Shown: positions 1 through 10,592 of the stretch, in pieces
Numbering within the stretch: position 1 is the stretch's first letter
How the letters are laid out: each line of letters starts with the position of its first letter
NCBI RefSeq assembly: GCF_000016125.1
Contig: NC_009135.1
Span: 868,001-932,000 of the forward strand
DNA: 64,000 nucleotides
Direction of reading: 5' to 3'
From: Methanococcus maripaludis C5
Lineage (GTDB): Archaea > AGJL01 > Methanococci > Methanococcales > Methanococcaceae
Translations under genes and position numbers: made by a program
The notes under the pieces: generated by a model
What the model was told of the DNA's origin: nothing
Database searches by the model: none
What the model saw: the letters and a program-made list of their open reading frames with translations, nothing else

Positions 1-1297
1 CAATGTATACAAATCTTGCTGCAAAGACGATTGCAAGTAAATACACGATTGGGTGTACTTCTTTTCCACGTCCCGCAATTAATTTAATTAATGGGTAGAA
101 AATAAACCCTAGTTGAAGTCCTGTTGCAATACTGTACGTTAATGGGATCGTAATCAATGCAATAAATGCAGGAACTGATTCTGTAATATCATCTAAATCA
201 ATTCTTTTTATTGCAGAAATCATTAAAGCTCCAACAATCACCAGTGCAGGTGCTGTCGCGTATGCCGGAATTGATGCAACAAATGGTGAGAAGAATATCG
301 AAAGCACAAACAGTGCAGCCACCACAACTGAAACAAATCCTGTTCTTCCCCCAAGTCCGATACCTGAAGCTGATTCAATGTAGCTTGTAACTGTCGAAGT
401 ACCTAAAGCTGCCCCAACAGCAGTTGCAACTGAATCGGACATTAATGCTTTTTCTGCTTTTGGCAGTTTTCCATCTTTCATGTATCCTGCCTGTGAACTC
501 AGTGCACTTAATGTTCCAAGTGTATCAAATAAATCCACAAAAAAGAATGCCAAAATTATGTTTATAAGACCAAAGTTAAGAGCCCCCATAACATCCATTT
601 GCATCAGAGTTGGTGCTAAGGAAGGAGGCATTGAAACTAAACCTGCAGGAAGTGCTGAAACACCAAGTCCCATACCGATTACTGCTGTTAAGATAATGCC
701 CCAGAGAATTGCACCTGTTACTTTTCTGGCCATCATTGCAGCAGTTGCAAATAAACCAAAGAGTGCCAAAAATGTTGCAGGTGAAAGCACGTTTCCAAGG
801 CCCACCAATGTAGATTCATTTGCAACAATAACTCCTGCGGATTTTAAACCAATAAATGCAATAAATAACCCGATACCAACTGCAGTACCGTATTTTAAAG
901 AATCAGGTATTGCATCAAATATCCAGGTTCTAATTTTGGTTAATGTTAACAAAATAAATAAAATACCAGAAATAAAAACAGCGCCAAGAGCAGTTTGCCA
1001 GCTTAGGCCCATGCCCATAACCACCCCAAATGTAAAGAATGCGTTTAAACCCATTCCCGGTGCAAGTGCAAACGGATATTTAGCATAAACACCCATTATA
1101 AAAGTACCAAGTGCAGCGGAGATACATGTTGCAACCATAACTGCCCCAAAGTCCATTCCCGCTAGACTCAAGATCGACGGATTTACAAATATAATGTACG
1201 CCAGGGTCATAAAAGTTGTAACTCCAGCCATGGTCTCTACTTTGAAGTTTGTGTTATGTTCTTCAAACCCAAAGTACCTAGCCAAAAAATTTGCCAT
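1..1297 (-). CDS. Purine (adenine/guanine/hypoxanthine) permease, AzgA-like, C-terminus cut by window edge
   Basis: A reverse-strand frame is open from the ATG at 1297 to the window edge, about 432 codons, so only the extreme C-terminus is missing. The translation begins MANFLARYFGFEEHNTNFKV and continues as a polytopic membrane protein. It carries the AzgA-type signatures GVTTFMTLAYIIFVNP near residue 25, an FFVDLFDTLGTL segment in the middle and the STVTSYIESASGIG loop that follows. AzgA-type carriers bring purine bases into the cell by proton symport. The ribosome site GGGGTGAAGTT precedes the ATG. It is divergent from sepS. The exact purine specificity cannot be read from sequence. Confidence 0.88.
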   Translation of the reverse strand, partial: MANFLARYFGFEEHNTNFKVETMAGVTTFMTLAYIIFVNPSILSLAGMDFGAVMVATCISAALGTFIMGVYAKYPFALAPGMGLNAFFTFGVVMGMGLSWQTALGAVFISGILFILLTLTKIRTWIFDAIPDSLKYGTAVGIGLFIAFIGLKSAGVIVANESTLVGLGNVLSPATFLALFGLFATAAMMARKVTGAILWGIILTAVIGMGLGVSALPAGLVSMPPSLAPTLMQMDVMGALNFGLINIILAFFFVDLFDTLGTLSALSSQAGYMKDGKLPKAEKALMSDSVATAVGAALGTSTVTSYIESASGIGLGGRTGFVSVVVAALFVLSIFFSPFVASIPAYATAPALVIVGALMISAIKRIDLDDITESVPAFIALITIPLTYSIATGLQLGFIFYPLIKLIAGRGKEVHPIVYLLAIVFAARFVYI

Positions 1298-1391
1298 AAC
1301 TTCACCCCAATTTATTAATATATAATATAAGCAACTATAATGATATAAAGATTACATTTTAATCATATAATTTAGAAATTTAGTGATAATG

Positions 1392-3005
1392 ATGTTTAAG
1401 AGAGAAGAAATCATTGAAATGGCCAATAAGGACTTTGAAAAGGCATGGATCGAAACTAAAGACCTTATAAAAGCTAAAAAGGTAAACGAAAGTTACCCAA
1501 GAATAAAACCAGCTTTTGGAAAAACACATCCTGTAAATGACACTATTGAAAATTTAAGACAGGCATATCTTAGGATGGGTTTTGAAGAATACATAAATCC
1601 CGTAATTGTAGATGAAAGAGATATTTATAAACAGTTCGGCCCTGAAGCAATGGCAGTTTTAGATAGATGCTTTTATTTAGCAGGCCTTCCAAGACCTGAC
1701 GTTGGTTTGAGCGATGAAAAAATTTCCCAAATTGAAAAACTTGGAATTAAAGTTTCTGAACACAAAGAAAGTTTACAGAAAATACTTCACGGATACAAAA
1801 AAGGAACTCTTGATGGTGACGATTTGGTTTTAGAAATTTCAAATGCACTTGAAATTTCAAGCGAGATGGGTTTAAAAATTTTAGAAGAAGTTTTCCCAGA
1901 ATTTAAGGATTTGACCGCAGTTTCTTCAAAATTAACTTTGAGAAGCCATATGACTTCAGGATGGTTCCTTACTGTTTCAGACCTCATGAACAAAAAACCC
2001 CTTCCATTTAAACTCTTTTCGATTGATAGATGTTTTAGAAGAGAGCAGAAAGAAGATAAAAGCCACTTAATGACATACCACTCTGCATCCTGTGCAATCG
2101 CAGGTGAAGGCGTTGATATTAACGACGGAAAAGCAATCGCAGAAGGCTTATTATCACAGTTTGGCTTTACAAACTTTAAATTCATTCCTGATGAAAAGAA
2201 AAGTAAATACTACACCCCTGAAACACAGACTGAAGTCTACGCATACCACCCAAAATTAAAAGAATGGCTCGAAGTTGCTACATTTGGAGTATATTCACCA
2301 GTTGCATTAAGCAAATACGGAATAGATGTTCCAGTCATGAATTTGGGACTTGGTGTTGAAAGACTTGCAATGATTTCTGGAAACTTTGCAGATGTTCGAG
2401 AAATGGTATATCCGCAGTTTTACGAACACAAACTTAGTGACAGGGCTGTTGCTTCAATGGTAAAACTTGATAAAGTTCCAGTAATGGATGAAATTTACGA
2501 TTTAACAAAAGAATTAATTGATTCATGCGTTAAAAACAAAGATTTAAAGTCACCTTGTGAATTAACTATTGAAAAAACATTTTCGTTTGGAAAAACCAAG
2601 AAAAATGTAAAAATAAACATTTTCGAAAAAGAAGAAGGTAAAAATTTACTCGGACCTTCAATTTTAAACGAAATCTACGTTTACGATGGAAATGTAATCG
2701 GAATTCCTGAAAGCTTTGATGGAGTAAAAGAAGAATTTAAGGACTTTTTGGAAAAAGGAAAAGCAGAAGGTGTTCCAACAGGCATTCGATATATCGATGC
2801 ACTTTGCTTTAAAATTACTTCAAAATTAGAAGAAGCGTTTGTGTCAAACACTACTGAATTCAAAGTTAAAGTTCCAATTGTTAGAAGTTTAAGCGACATT
2901 AACTTAAAAATCGATGATATCGCATTAAAGCAGATCATGAGTAAAACTAAAGTAATTGACGTGAGAGGCCCTGTCTTTTTAAATGTCGAAGTAAAAATTG
3001 AATAA
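1392..3005 (+). CDS. sepS: O-phosphoseryl-tRNA(Cys) synthetase (SepRS)
   Basis: This class II synthetase loads O-phosphoserine onto tRNA(Cys); SepCysS then converts it to Cys-tRNA. It is the route to cysteine in methanogens without CysRS. The product is 537 aa, the family length, and begins MFKREEIIEMANKDFEKAW. The class II motif 2 region (FSIDRCFRREQKEDKSH) and the motif 3 segment (GLGVERLAMISG) are intact. An upstream in-frame GTG at 1383 and ATG at 1389 exist, but AGTGAT spaces best with the ATG at 1392. It is divergent from the purine permease. The gene is diagnostic of a Methanococcus-type methanogen. Confidence 0.97.
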   Translation: MFKREEIIEMANKDFEKAWIETKDLIKAKKVNESYPRIKPAFGKTHPVNDTIENLRQAYLRMGFEEYINPVIVDERDIYKQFGPEAMAVLDRCFYLAGLPRPDVGLSDEKISQIEKLGIKVSEHKESLQKILHGYKKGTLDGDDLVLEISNALEISSEMGLKILEEVFPEFKDLTAVSSKLTLRSHMTSGWFLTVSDLMNKKPLPFKLFSIDRCFRREQKEDKSHLMTYHSASCAIAGEGVDINDGKAIAEGLLSQFGFTNFKFIPDEKKSKYYTPETQTEVYAYHPKLKEWLEVATFGVYSPVALSKYGIDVPVMNLGLGVERLAMISGNFADVREMVYPQFYEHKLSDRAVASMVKLDKVPVMDEIYDLTKELIDSCVKNKDLKSPCELTIEKTFSFGKTKKNVKINIFEKEEGKNLLGPSILNEIYVYDGNVIGIPESFDGVKEEFKDFLEKGKAEGVPTGIRYIDALCFKITSKLEEAFVSNTTEFKVKVPIVRSLSDINLKIDDIALKQIMSKTKVIDVRGPVFLNVEVKIE

Positions 3006-3041
3006 TTAATTTTTTATTTTTTAAAAAAAGGAATTTTATTT

Positions 3042-3755
<714 letters not shown>

Positions 3756-3786
3756 TTATATTTAACTTTTTGAAAAAAGGAGAAAT

Positions 3787-4605
3787 TTAGATTTTTATTT
3801 CTTTTAATGCTTCTTTTACTTCTGCATCTTCGTGAACGATTTTGCAGATTGCACTTGTAATTCCTTTGACGTCTTTGTGTTGGAATACGTTTCTTCCAGA
3901 AGCTACTCCTTTTCCACCTGCGTGCATTGCATCTTTTACCATTTGTAAGAATTCTTCGTCAGTGTTTGTTTTAGGGCCGCCTGCAATAACAATTGGTGCG
4001 GGACATCCTTTGACAACTTCTTTGAAGGTATCTGGGTCTCCAGTGTAATTTGTTTTGATGATATCAGCACCAAGTTCAGCACCAAGTCTTGCAGCGTGTG
4101 CAACTACCTCGGGGTCTTTTTCATCTTTAATTTTTGGACCTCTTGGGTACATCATTGCAATTAATGGCATTCCCCACTGTTCACAAGTTTCTGAAATTAA
4201 ACCTAAATCCCTGTACATTTCAAAGTCGGATTCTGCACCAACGTTTACGTGTAATGAAACTGCGTCTGCACCAAGTCTTATTGCATCTTCAACTGTTGTT
4301 ACAATTACCTTTTTGTTTGGATCGGGTGAAATTGAAGTTCCTGCAGACATGTGTATGATTAACCCAATGTCTCTTCCGTATCCCCTGTGTCCGTGTCTTA
4401 CAAGTCCTTTGTGACCCAAAACTGCATTTGCTCCACCGTCAGCAACTGCATTTGTCGTAATCCGCATATCCTTTATACCATCAAGTGGCCCCGATGAAAC
4501 ACCGTGATCCATAGGGATTATTACCGTTTTTTCACTTTTTTTATCGAATATTCTTTCTAATCTGATAAGTTTTCCTACATTTTTGATATTGTCGAACATT
4601 TTCAT
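3787..4605 (-). CDS. aroA': 2-amino-3,7-dideoxy-D-threo-hept-6-ulosonate (ADH) synthase, class I aldolase fold
   Basis: The protein is of the archaeal FBA-like family that starts the alternative route to dehydroquinate and aromatic amino acids, condensing 6-deoxy-5-ketofructose phosphate with aspartate semialdehyde. It has 272 aa and begins [45 protein letters not shown], the Schiff-base lysine in DIIKTNYTG and IVIAGGPKT are all present. GGTGAT lies five bases before the chosen ATG; a TTG six bases further upstream would also be in frame but lacks spacing. In M. maripaludis this family member is the ADH synthase rather than a glycolytic aldolase, which is knowledge of the family and not visible here. 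Confidence 0.9.
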   Translation of the reverse strand: MKMFDNIKNVGKLIRLERIFDKKSEKTVIIPMDHGVSSGPLDGIKDMRITTNAVADGGANAVLGHKGLVRHGHRGYGRDIGLIIHMSAGTSISPDPNKKVIVTTVEDAIRLGADAVSLHVNVGAESDFEMYRDLGLISETCEQWGMPLIAMMYPRGPKIKDEKDPEVVAHAARLGAELGADIIKTNYTGDPDTFKEVVKGCPAPIVIAGGPKTNTDEEFLQMVKDAMHAGGKGVASGRNVFQHKDVKGITSAICKIVHEDAEVKEALKEIKI

Positions 4606-5005
4606 AAACAATCACCGTTAAAAATTATATAGTGTCTTCTTTGGATTTATAGTATATAGTATGGAGAATATACTCTTATCATTAAATTCCTTAAAATCTG
4701 CAAAATACCGCAATCGAACAATTTACGAATACAGTTTAATTTAACTAAACAATCTCAGCAGTTAATAATACCACTGGTATGAAAAAAACAATCTAAACCC
4801 TAATGCGCCACATAATTTATTTACAATACAATTCGAATTCCTGATGCTACTCTGCGTATGCGTCATTTTCATCCCTCTTTTTTCCTTTGTATCTAGTCTT
4901 TATTTTCAATTTTTTATTTTACACAAATTCATCTAGCTATTTTAATATATATATTTTCCGATTTTGGTTATCCGCACATAAACCGTAGATTGAATAGTAA
5001 TTACC
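4606..5005. other. 400-bp gap without a recognised gene
   Basis: The gap holds the aroA' promoter at its left end. On the minus strand a TATA-like ATATATATTAAAA (about 4935-4955) precedes a possible 36-codon ORF (4872 down to 4762, ATG after GAGGGATGAAA) that I do not recognise and cannot support strongly. No tRNA, repeat array or clear terminator is visible. Confidence 0.3.
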
Positions 5006-5647
5006 CTAAACTATTCTATAAATATCTACCGGAACGTTTACAGCCTTTTTCTTATGGAATTCATAAATTGCAGGTATCCTAAAGTCTGCCTGGAAAATAT
5101 TCGTAATTTCTCGGCCTTTTTCTTTAACATAATTTATTAAAAAATCTCTTGTTGCAGTATTGTGTATTGTGTAAATTACATCACCAATTTCAAACGCCTT
5201 ATCTAAAAAAATCCTATCTGCATACTTTTTTTGGGATCCGAAAGGAGGATTTTGAATAACTACCTTTTTTAAATTATTAAAATTGGAATAATTATCTTCA
5301 AAATATTTTTTATCGATATTTTTAACATCGGAATTTAAAAAATCGACTTTTAAATCTAAATTTGAGTCTACGTTTAAATTTTTTAAATTTTCTTCTGCAG
5401 TATCAATTGTTTCATTATCAATGTCAAGTCCAACCGCACGTTCTGCACCAAGAACTTTGGCACCGATTATAAGTCTACCACTACCACAACCAAGATCAAT
5501 TGCAAAACTACCATCAATATCATCTTTAGCAAACAATAAAAACTCGCTTGCAAGGTTTCCTTCGATAGAATACTGTTCAAGGTGTGCTTTTGGTTTTGGA
5601 TGCGGTTTTAAGTTGTCAAGTAAAATTTCAAGGTGTCTCTTTTTCAT
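5006..5647 (-). CDS. METTL5-like N6-adenine RNA methyltransferase
   Basis: A 213-aa SAM-dependent methyltransferase. The SAM loop DLGCGSG is at residues 51-57 and the N6-adenine catalytic motif NPPF at 133-136, followed by FGSQKKYADR. The basic N-terminus (MKKRHLEILLDNLKPHPKPK) and LEQY segment are typical of the archaeal/eukaryotic METTL5 group, which methylates an adenine in small-subunit rRNA. The start at 5647 follows GGGATTTTA; the longer reading from 5665 has no ribosome site. The substrate is inferred from family membership. Confidence 0.8.
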   Translation of the reverse strand: MKKRHLEILLDNLKPHPKPKAHLEQYSIEGNLASEFLLFAKDDIDGSFAIDLGCGSGRLIIGAKVLGAERAVGLDIDNETIDTAEENLKNLNVDSNLDLKVDFLNSDVKNIDKKYFEDNYSNFNNLKKVVIQNPPFGSQKKYADRIFLDKAFEIGDVIYTIHNTATRDFLINYVKEKGREITNIFQADFRIPAIYEFHKKKAVNVPVDIYRIV

Positions 5648-5752
5648 TAAAATCCCAAAAATCATTATAAGAACTGATTAAAATTACAAGTATAAAAAAG
5701 CATTATCAAAAATTAAAATTATTTAAATAAAAAATAAATATTTTTAAATTAA

Positions 5753-6217
5753 TTATTCTATGTCAATTCCGGTTCTCTTAGCTTTTTCTGCTTTTGGAAG
5801 GGTCACGATCAACATTCCGTTTTCGAATTTAGCAGAGGAATTTCCTTCTTTAACTGGAGCGGGTAATTTTATGGTTTTGTAGATTTCTTCGTCTTCAGGT
5901 ACTTCTGAATAAATTACTTTTTCTGATTCCATTATTGCCATTGGAGCTCTTTTCGCCCTTAATTCAAGAGTTTCCCCTATTGCATTTATTACAATGTCGT
6001 TTTTATTTACTCCCGGAGCCATTGCAATGATTTTAATCGTTTCGTCACCCTCAATTAATGTTATAGGCATGAAACCTTTTCCGCTGATTTCTAAACCCAA
6101 TGAACTCATTTGGAACATTGATTTCCCCATTGGGCCCCCAAAACCTTCCATGGGAACGCCCATACCGAAAACCTTAAAGATTTCTGAAAATGGATCTTTT
6201 GGATCTCTACCGAACAT
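5753..6217 (-). CDS. Small heat shock protein, Hsp20/alpha-crystallin family
   Basis: ATP-independent holdase chaperone of 154 aa. The N-terminal 45 residues are rich in Gly, Met and Phe ([19 protein letters not shown]). The alpha-crystallin domain follows with [20 protein letters not shown] and the closing strand [16 protein letters not shown]. The C-terminal extension is short and lacks a clear IxI motif. The start follows AAAGGGGTGATAAA, a very strong ribosome site. It is divergent from ftsY; an inverted repeat lies in the shared upstream region (6315-6339). Confidence 0.9.
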   Translation of the reverse strand: MFGRDPKDPFSEIFKVFGMGVPMEGFGGPMGKSMFQMSSLGLEISGKGFMPITLIEGDETIKIIAMAPGVNKNDIVINAIGETLELRAKRAPMAIMESEKVIYSEVPEDEEIYKTIKLPAPVKEGNSSAKFENGMLIVTLPKAEKAKRTGIDIE

Positions 6218-6314
6218 GTTTTATCACCCCTTTCTAATATTACTTACTTTGAAGTTCTATATAAATATTATGGTTACTATATTGTAAAAATATCCCTAAA
6301 TGCAATATATTTAA

Positions 6315-6339
6315 AATACAATGAAATAAACATTGTATT
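6315..6339. promoter_or_regulatory. Inverted repeat between hsp20 and ftsY
   Basis: Perfect 9-bp arms AATACAATG and CATTGTATT are separated by 7 bases. The repeat lies just after a TATA-like AATATATTTAAA (6304-6315) and upstream of ftsY, so it sits where a regulator could block or assist transcription. No regulator can be named. Confidence 0.45.
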
Positions 6340-6370
6340 ACTAATTCCTATTGCTGCAAGGGGGAAAATA

Positions 6371-7522
6371 ATGTTTGGAAGTTTAAAGGAAAAATTAAAC
6401 AGCACAATCTCAAAATTAAGTGATAAAATTTACGCTAAAGGGGATGCTAAAACTATCGAAGAAACAGTTTTAGATGAAACTCCTAAAAAAATTGATGAAG
6501 AAAAAGAAACTATTCTAGAAAATCCGGAAAATACGTTAAAAGAATCAGAAAAGGAATATTTTGAAAGAAAAGAAAAAGTTGGATTTTTTGACAAATTATC
6601 AATTACTAAAAGCATTAAAAAAGTCCTTGGACAAGATGTAGTCTTAACGGAAAGTGATATTGAAGACATACTTGAAGAAATGGAAATGGAACTTTTTGAA
6701 GCAGATGTTGCATTTGATGTCGTTGAAAAAATCATTGGATCACTAAAAAATCAGCTTGTTGGACTTAAAATATCTGCTAAAGATAATCCCGAAGAAATAA
6801 CCATAAATGCACTAAAAAAATCCATTAAAGAAATTTTATCCCAGGAAAAAATTGATGTTTTTGGACTTATCGATGAAAAAAAGTCAAAAGGAGAACCTGC
6901 AGTATTGCTATTTGTCGGAATAAATGGAACTGGAAAAACAACTTCTATTTCTAAATTAGCATATATCTTAAAAGAAAGAGGATATTCTGCAGTAATGGCG
7001 GCAGGTGACACATTTAGGGCAGGTGCAATAGAGCAGCTCGAAGAACATGGGAAAAATACCGATATTAAAGTTATAAAGCATCAAAAAGGTGCAGACAGTG
7101 CTGCAGTAATTTATGATGCGATAAACCACGCAAAAGCAAAAGGACTCAACGTAGTGCTTGCGGACACTGCTGGAAGGCAGACTACAAACATTAATTTGAT
7201 GGATGAAATTAAAAAGGTAGTAAGGGTTACTAAACCAGATTTAATCATATTTGTTGGGGATTCCCTTGCTGGAAACGATGCAATATCGCAAGCAGAGGAA
7301 TTTAACAATGCAATTAATATCGATGGTGCAATACTTACAAAAACAGATGCTGATGCAAAAGGCGGTGCTGCACTATCCATTGCATACGCAATTGGAAAAC
7401 CAATATTATTCATGGGAATCGGCCAGAGATATTCGGACCTTCAAGAATTTGATGTTAAATGGATGGTAAAAAAACTATTCTCAGAAGAAGACATTAAATT
7501 ATCGTCTGAAAGACAATTTTAA
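6371..7522 (+). CDS. ftsY: Signal recognition particle receptor FtsY
   Basis: SRP-dependent GTPase that docks ribosome-nascent chain complexes at the membrane. The 383-aa protein has an acidic, charged A domain (residues 1-75, many Glu/Lys), an N domain (about 75-170) and the G domain. G1 GINGTGKT is at residues 183-190, followed by [16 protein letters not shown] and [10 protein letters not shown], and it ends with the [12 protein letters not shown] segment of the NG family. GGGGGAAAATA precedes the ATG. All GTPase motifs are intact. Confidence 0.96.
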   Translation: MFGSLKEKLNSTISKLSDKIYAKGDAKTIEETVLDETPKKIDEEKETILENPENTLKESEKEYFERKEKVGFFDKLSITKSIKKVLGQDVVLTESDIEDILEEMEMELFEADVAFDVVEKIIGSLKNQLVGLKISAKDNPEEITINALKKSIKEILSQEKIDVFGLIDEKKSKGEPAVLLFVGINGTGKTTSISKLAYILKERGYSAVMAAGDTFRAGAIEQLEEHGKNTDIKVIKHQKGADSAAVIYDAINHAKAKGLNVVLADTAGRQTTNINLMDEIKKVVRVTKPDLIIFVGDSLAGNDAISQAEEFNNAINIDGAILTKTDADAKGGAALSIAYAIGKPILFMGIGQRYSDLQEFDVKWMVKKLFSEEDIKLSSERQF

Positions 7523-7622
7523 TGGGTACCATTATCCATTATATCGATTATCGTCCAAATCATTTGGTAAATTATATAAACCTTAAAAACTTAACTTTTT
7601 TAACTAATTTATCGGTGGTATA

Positions 7623-8189
7623 GTGACTAATAAATTACCTTATCTAATAACTGCCTTTGGGATATCTATTAATGTTTTAGGCGGATTTATTGCCACAACG
7701 TATGAATTGCCAATCTTTTTAAACAATCTTGGAACCATCTTGTGTGGATTATTACTGGGGCCTGCAGGAGGTACAGTAACAGGTCTTTTTTCAAACTTAA
7801 TTATTGGTTCTACTGTTAATTCGGTTTATATTCCATTTACAATTGTAAACGTTGTTGTAGGTTTTGTTGCAGGGTATGCTGCGATTAAACATAATCGAGA
7901 GTTTACTTCAATGATAATACATGCTTTTTTAATATCAATTATAGCATTGTGTCTTGCAATACCGATAGAACTTTTTATCTTTGGTGGCCCACTTGACCAA
8001 ACCCTTATTTCATATGCCACAACAATAAATGCAAATACTGGATTAAACATGTTTGGTGCAACATACTTTGCTGAATTCCCGCTAATGATTGCAGATATCG
8101 TATTATCTGCGATTTGGGCATATGTTGTACTAATGTTATTGCCTAAAAAAGTATTGGATATGTTAGATATTAATAATGAAAATATTTAA
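7623..8189 (+). CDS. Putative ECF-type transporter substrate-binding (S) membrane protein
   Basis: A 188-aa integral membrane protein with about five to six helices. The segment FLNNLGTILCGLLLGPAGGTVTG followed by an IPFTIVN-VVVGFVAGY segment resembles ECF transporter S components of the CD3073 type (a Gly-rich loop between helices 1-2 and 2-3). The start is GTG, preceded by ATCGGTGGTATA. No ECF A or T components are adjacent, so the partner would have to be encoded elsewhere. The substrate is unknown. Confidence 0.6.
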   Translation: MTNKLPYLITAFGISINVLGGFIATTYELPIFLNNLGTILCGLLLGPAGGTVTGLFSNLIIGSTVNSVYIPFTIVNVVVGFVAGYAAIKHNREFTSMIIHAFLISIIALCLAIPIELFIFGGPLDQTLISYATTINANTGLNMFGATYFAEFPLMIADIVLSAIWAYVVLMLLPKKVLDMLDINNENI

Positions 8190-8196
8190 TTTCTTT

Positions 8197-8380
8197 TTAA
8201 TTTTTAGATGTTTTTTGGCTAAAATAAAATCCTGGGCACAAAAATACTGCAAAAAATATCAATATCGAAATTTTTAAAATGTTTTGGATCTGGAATCATA
8301 TAATATACAAATAAAACCGAAAATCCAAGTGCAAGCAGTAATTTACATGTAATTAAGCGTAGTTCTGGCGATTTTATCAT
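8197..8380 (-). pseudogene. Small two-helix membrane protein gene with a frameshift
   Basis: From the ATG at 8380 a frame encodes MIKSPELRLITCKLLLALGF followed by SVLFVYYMIPDP, one clear membrane helix, and then becomes poor-looking before stopping at 8219. A single-base shift near 8290 would join it to a second hydrophobic stretch (ILKISILIFFAVFLCPGFYF) ending at 8197. The joined product of about 60 aa would be a two-helix protein. No strong ribosome site is visible. It fills most of the gap between the ECF-like gene and uraA. Either it is a decayed gene or the sequence carries a base error. Confidence 0.35.
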
Positions 8381-8528
8381 ATTTTTCGCCAGTTTGTTTT
8401 TGAATTATATAATACATTATATCAATTATTCTTTTTCGCTTCTTAAAAATATTATATATAATATTTTACCAATATTTATTGGGAACAAAAAATGTTTTTT
8501 AACGTTTTTAATTTTTGGAGGGTAAACT

Positions 8529-9770
8529 ATGAAAAGAATAGCTTTGGGTTTTCAGCACGTACTCGCAATGTTTGGTGCAACTGTAACCGTTCCGCTTGTT
8601 GTGGGGTATGCAATTGGACTTTCGATGTCTGAAATTGCGCTTTTACTTCAAGCAGTATTGCTTGCAATGGGTGTTGCCACACTTTTACAGACCTATGTAG
8701 GTTCAAGATTACCGATTGTTCAGGGATCAAGTTTTGCATTTATTCCCGGATTAATTGCAGTTGGATCTGGAATGGGTCTTGCTGCAGTTGAAGGTGCTTT
8801 AATTATGGGTGGTGTCATCGAAGCTGCCACCGGTGCGTTAGGATTAATTGGAAGGTTAAAAAAACTTTTCTCCCCGATAGTTACAGGCGTTACAATCATG
8901 CTTATCGGGTTTAGCCTTGCAAATGTTGCAGTTCAGTATTCATTTAACTATTTTGCAGATCCTGCAGGCGGATCAATTGCAATATCTGCACTTGTTGCGG
9001 CAATAACATTTATAACAACAATACTTGTTTCGTTACAGGGAAAAGGAACATTAAAAGCAATGCCTGTTATAATTGGGGCGGCTGTCGGATATATTATAAG
9101 TATTTTCTTAGGTCTTGTAGACTTTTCAATGATGGCCCAGCTTTCATGGTTTGCAATGCCAAAACTTATGCCTTGGGGAATGCCAGTATTTGACGTTAAT
9201 GCAATTGTAATATTGTTATTTGCATTTATGGTCAGCATTATTGAAAGTGTTGGGGATTACCATGCAATTTCAACAATTGCAGATTTAAAAATTGATGACA
9301 ACAAAATAAATAGAGGTATCGCTTCAGAAGGTTTTTCCTGTACTCTTGCAGGTCTTTTTGGTGCATGTGGTACAACGAGTTACTCTGAAAACATCGGGCT
9401 TGTTGCACTTACAAAAGTTTCAAGCGTTCAGGTAGTTCAAATCGGTGCTGGAATTTTAATACTTCTTTCATTAATTCCAAAATTCTCAGGTCTTTTAGCA
9501 TCAATTCCGGCTCCAGTACTCGGGGGGCTTACAACGGCACTCTACGGTATGATCAGCATTACAGGTCTTAAATTGATAAAAGACAAAGTCGAGTTAAACG
9601 ACAGAAACACACTGATATTGGCAAGCGCACTTATATTCGGTCTTGGTGCACCACAACTTCCAGCAGAATTCTTAAGCCTGTTTCCACAAATCGTTTCAAG
9701 CATTTTAGAATCAGGAATGGCAGTTGGTGCAATAACCGCAATATTAATGGACCAGTTGTTAAAAAAATAA
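8529..9770 (+). CDS. uraA: Uracil (nucleobase) permease, NCS2 family
   Basis: Proton-coupled nucleobase transporter of 413 aa with about 14 predicted helices. Family marks include the LGFQHVLAMFGATVTVPLV N-terminus, the QGSSFAFIPG loop, the conserved E-S-V-G-D-Y motif (ESVGDYHAIS) and the GTTSYSENIG motif. GGAGGGTAAACT precedes the ATG. The next gene, 36 bp away, is uracil phosphoribosyltransferase, which supports uracil as substrate and a two-gene salvage operon. Confidence 0.92.
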   Translation: MKRIALGFQHVLAMFGATVTVPLVVGYAIGLSMSEIALLLQAVLLAMGVATLLQTYVGSRLPIVQGSSFAFIPGLIAVGSGMGLAAVEGALIMGGVIEAATGALGLIGRLKKLFSPIVTGVTIMLIGFSLANVAVQYSFNYFADPAGGSIAISALVAAITFITTILVSLQGKGTLKAMPVIIGAAVGYIISIFLGLVDFSMMAQLSWFAMPKLMPWGMPVFDVNAIVILLFAFMVSIIESVGDYHAISTIADLKIDDNKINRGIASEGFSCTLAGLFGACGTTSYSENIGLVALTKVSSVQVVQIGAGILILLSLIPKFSGLLASIPAPVLGGLTTALYGMISITGLKLIKDKVELNDRNTLILASALIFGLGAPQLPAEFLSLFPQIVSSILESGMAVGAITAILMDQLLKK

Positions 9771-9806
9771 TTATTATGAATTAACTTACGAAATCGAGGG
9801 TGAATT

Positions 9807-10502
9807 ATGATAAAAGATGAAAGATGGGAAGGAGTTTACTCTTTTGAAGACTCGCCCTATTTAATGGAAACATTGACTGATTTAAGAAAGATCAGTACTG
9901 AAAACATATCTTTTAGAAAAGGACTCGTAAGACTTGGAAGATACATGGGTTATGAGTTAACGAAAACCATGGAATTTGAAAAAATGCCCATTCAAACGCC
10001 TTTAGAAAAAACAGAAGGTGTTTTTGCAAAAGATAGAAAAAATGTAGTGATTATAACAATTTTAAGAGCTGCATTTCCACTGATGGAAGGATTGATTAAA
10101 AATTTCGAGTCTGCAAAAGTAGGAATCGTGTCTGCTTCAAGAGGGCATGCGCCAGACTTTAAAATAGAAATGAATTACATTAAAGTTCCTCAACTTAACC
10201 CTGAAGATACGGTTATTGTATCTGACCCGATGATTGCAACAGGTTCTACATTAATACACGTTTTAAAAGAGTTTAGAGACTCAAAACCAAAACGAATGAT
10301 GATAGTTGGAGTTCTTGCAGCACCTGAAGGAATAAATGCAGTGAAAAAAGAATTTTCAGACGTTGAAATATTTGTAACAAAGATCGACGAAAATCTAAAT
10401 AAAGACGGATATATAGTTCCGGGCCTTGGAGATGCAGGGGATCGTGCATTTGGCGAACCATTTAAAGTACCTATGCTACCGCAGATGCATAACTTGGAAT
10501 AA
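9807..10502 (+). CDS. upp: Uracil phosphoribosyltransferase
   Basis: Converts uracil and PRPP to UMP. The 231-aa protein has the type I PRTase PRPP loop ([12 protein letters not shown], about residues 140-151) and the uracil-recognition C-terminal segment [27 protein letters not shown] stands before the ATG. It is in an operon with uraA, so uptake and activation are coupled. No fusion or truncation is seen. Confidence 0.95.
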   Translation: MIKDERWEGVYSFEDSPYLMETLTDLRKISTENISFRKGLVRLGRYMGYELTKTMEFEKMPIQTPLEKTEGVFAKDRKNVVIITILRAAFPLMEGLIKNFESAKVGIVSASRGHAPDFKIEMNYIKVPQLNPEDTVIVSDPMIATGSTLIHVLKEFRDSKPKRMMIVGVLAAPEGINAVKKEFSDVEIFVTKIDENLNKDGYIVPGLGDAGDRAFGEPFKVPMLPQMHNLE

Positions 10503-10592
10503 ACATAAATACCTTTCTATTTCTCTTTTTTAAGTAATTATATATAGATTTTACAAGTAACATATTAAAATAGACTTTTTGGAGGTATAATT

